DNA of 5,780 nt from an uncultured Solirubrobacteraceae bacterium (GTDB lineage Bacteria > Actinomycetota > Thermoleophilia > Solirubrobacterales > Solirubrobacteraceae): positions 1 to 5,780 of the forward strand of contig CATPBV010000039.1 of assembly GCA_955652345.1 (NCBI GenBank), in the 5' to 3' direction. The position numbers and the translations under genes are program-made. Shown one piece after another: positions 5,393 through 5,780 of the stretch. The first letter of the stretch is position 1. Each line of letters starts with the position of its first letter. Below the pieces are notes generated by a model. The model did not search any database, had not been told where the DNA came from, and was given only the letters and a program-made list of their open reading frames with translations.

Positions 5393-5780
5393 GTGTCAGA
5401 TCCGGCTAGCGTCCTCATAGTCGCGCACCAGACTGCGGCGACCGATGCTCTACTCGATGCCGTCCGCGAGCGCGCCCGGCGAGGCCCGGCCAGTTTTCAT
5501 CTCGTGGTGCCGCGCCAGCCCCACGGGATGCACAAGGTCGTCGATCCCCTCGAGGCGGGGGACGAGGAGGCGCGCCAGGTGCTCGATGACGCCCAGCCGA
5601 AGCTGTCCGCAGCCGCCGGACATCAGGTGACCGGGAGCGTCGGCGACCCCGAGCCGCTGATGGCGATCGAAGACGCGATCAACCTCGGGAACTACAGCGA
5701 GATCATCATCTCGACGCTGCCGCTCGGGATCTCTCGCTGGCTGAAGCTCGACCTGATCAGCAAGGCGCGGGGACTCGGGC
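5393..5780 (+). CDS. Universal stress protein-like protein (5' part, truncated by window edge)
   Basis: The frame runs without a stop from GTG 5393 to the window end, giving 129 visible residues. It begins with a strand SVLIVAHQTAATDALLDAVR, typical of the first beta-alpha unit of UspA-like alpha/beta folds. A second strand FHLVVPRQPHGM, an acidic helix, then TGSVGDPEPLMAIEDAINLG and YSEIIISTLPLGISRWLKLD follow. The GDPEPLMAIEDA and EIIISTLP segments match the position of the Usp GDP...A...ADLIVVGSRG block, but the glycine-rich ATP-binding form is replaced by STLPLGISRWL. This suggests a Usp-fold protein without the classical ATP-binding loop. Function is unknown; a stress or nucleotide-sensing role is inferred from the fold only. 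Codon use and the strong GGAGG site support real coding. The C-terminus lies outside the window. Confidence 0.8.
   Translation, partial: MSDPASVLIVAHQTAATDALLDAVRERARRGPASFHLVVPRQPHGMHKVVDPLEAGDEEARQVLDDAQPKLSAAAGHQVTGSVGDPEPLMAIEDAINLGNYSEIIISTLPLGISRWLKLDLISKARGLG

Noticed and set aside
4345..5418. Long open frame antisense to the PhzF-family gene
   Set aside because: PhzF motifs and catalytic residues fix the coding strand; the antisense frame is a GC-driven shadow.

Overview
The window is a GC-rich, densely packed stretch of bacterial chromosome. GTG/TTG starts, several starts without a clear Shine-Dalgarno sequence, and the gene families suggest an actinobacterium. A flagellar-type sigma factor, a FlaG-like protein and Suf genes together would fit a Thermoleophilia/Solirubrobacterales-like lineage, but that placement is inference. 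No IS element, CRISPR array, tRNA, rRNA or phage gene was seen, and no gene-free gap exceeds 300 bases.

Layout: (1) Positions 1-1951, plus strand: the 3' half of sufB, then a complete sufD whose TTG start overlaps the sufB stop by 8 bases. This is the end of a suf (Fe-S cluster assembly) operon. A 9-bp perfect hairpin covers the stops of sufD and of the convergent gene that follows. (2) 1961-2812, minus strand: an aldo/keto reductase with an intact D-Y-K-H tetrad. (3) 2887-4296: a small motility-type cluster. It holds a compact RemA/DUF370-like (or FlbD-like) protein on the plus strand, converging on a FlaG-like protein and a sigma-28 (FliA/WhiG family) factor on the minus strand. (4) 4462-5307, plus strand: a PhzF-family isomerase/epimerase, divergent from the sigma factor. 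(5) 5393 to the right edge, plus strand: the N-terminal part of a universal-stress-protein-like gene, cut by the window.

The main observation is regulatory. The gap between the sigma factor gene and the FlaG-like gene contains TCAAGTTT-N11-CTCGATTA. This matches the enterobacterial FliA promoter TAAAGTTT-N11-GCCGATAA at 12 of 16 positions with exact spacing, and its -10 box ends 8 bases before the flaG-like ATG. The sigma factor would then read its own downstream neighbour, from a nearly leaderless start. The 165-base divergent region upstream of the sigma gene can form several hairpins and an H-type pseudoknot, so a structured 5' leader is possible. The remaining genes look like housekeeping or general metabolism.
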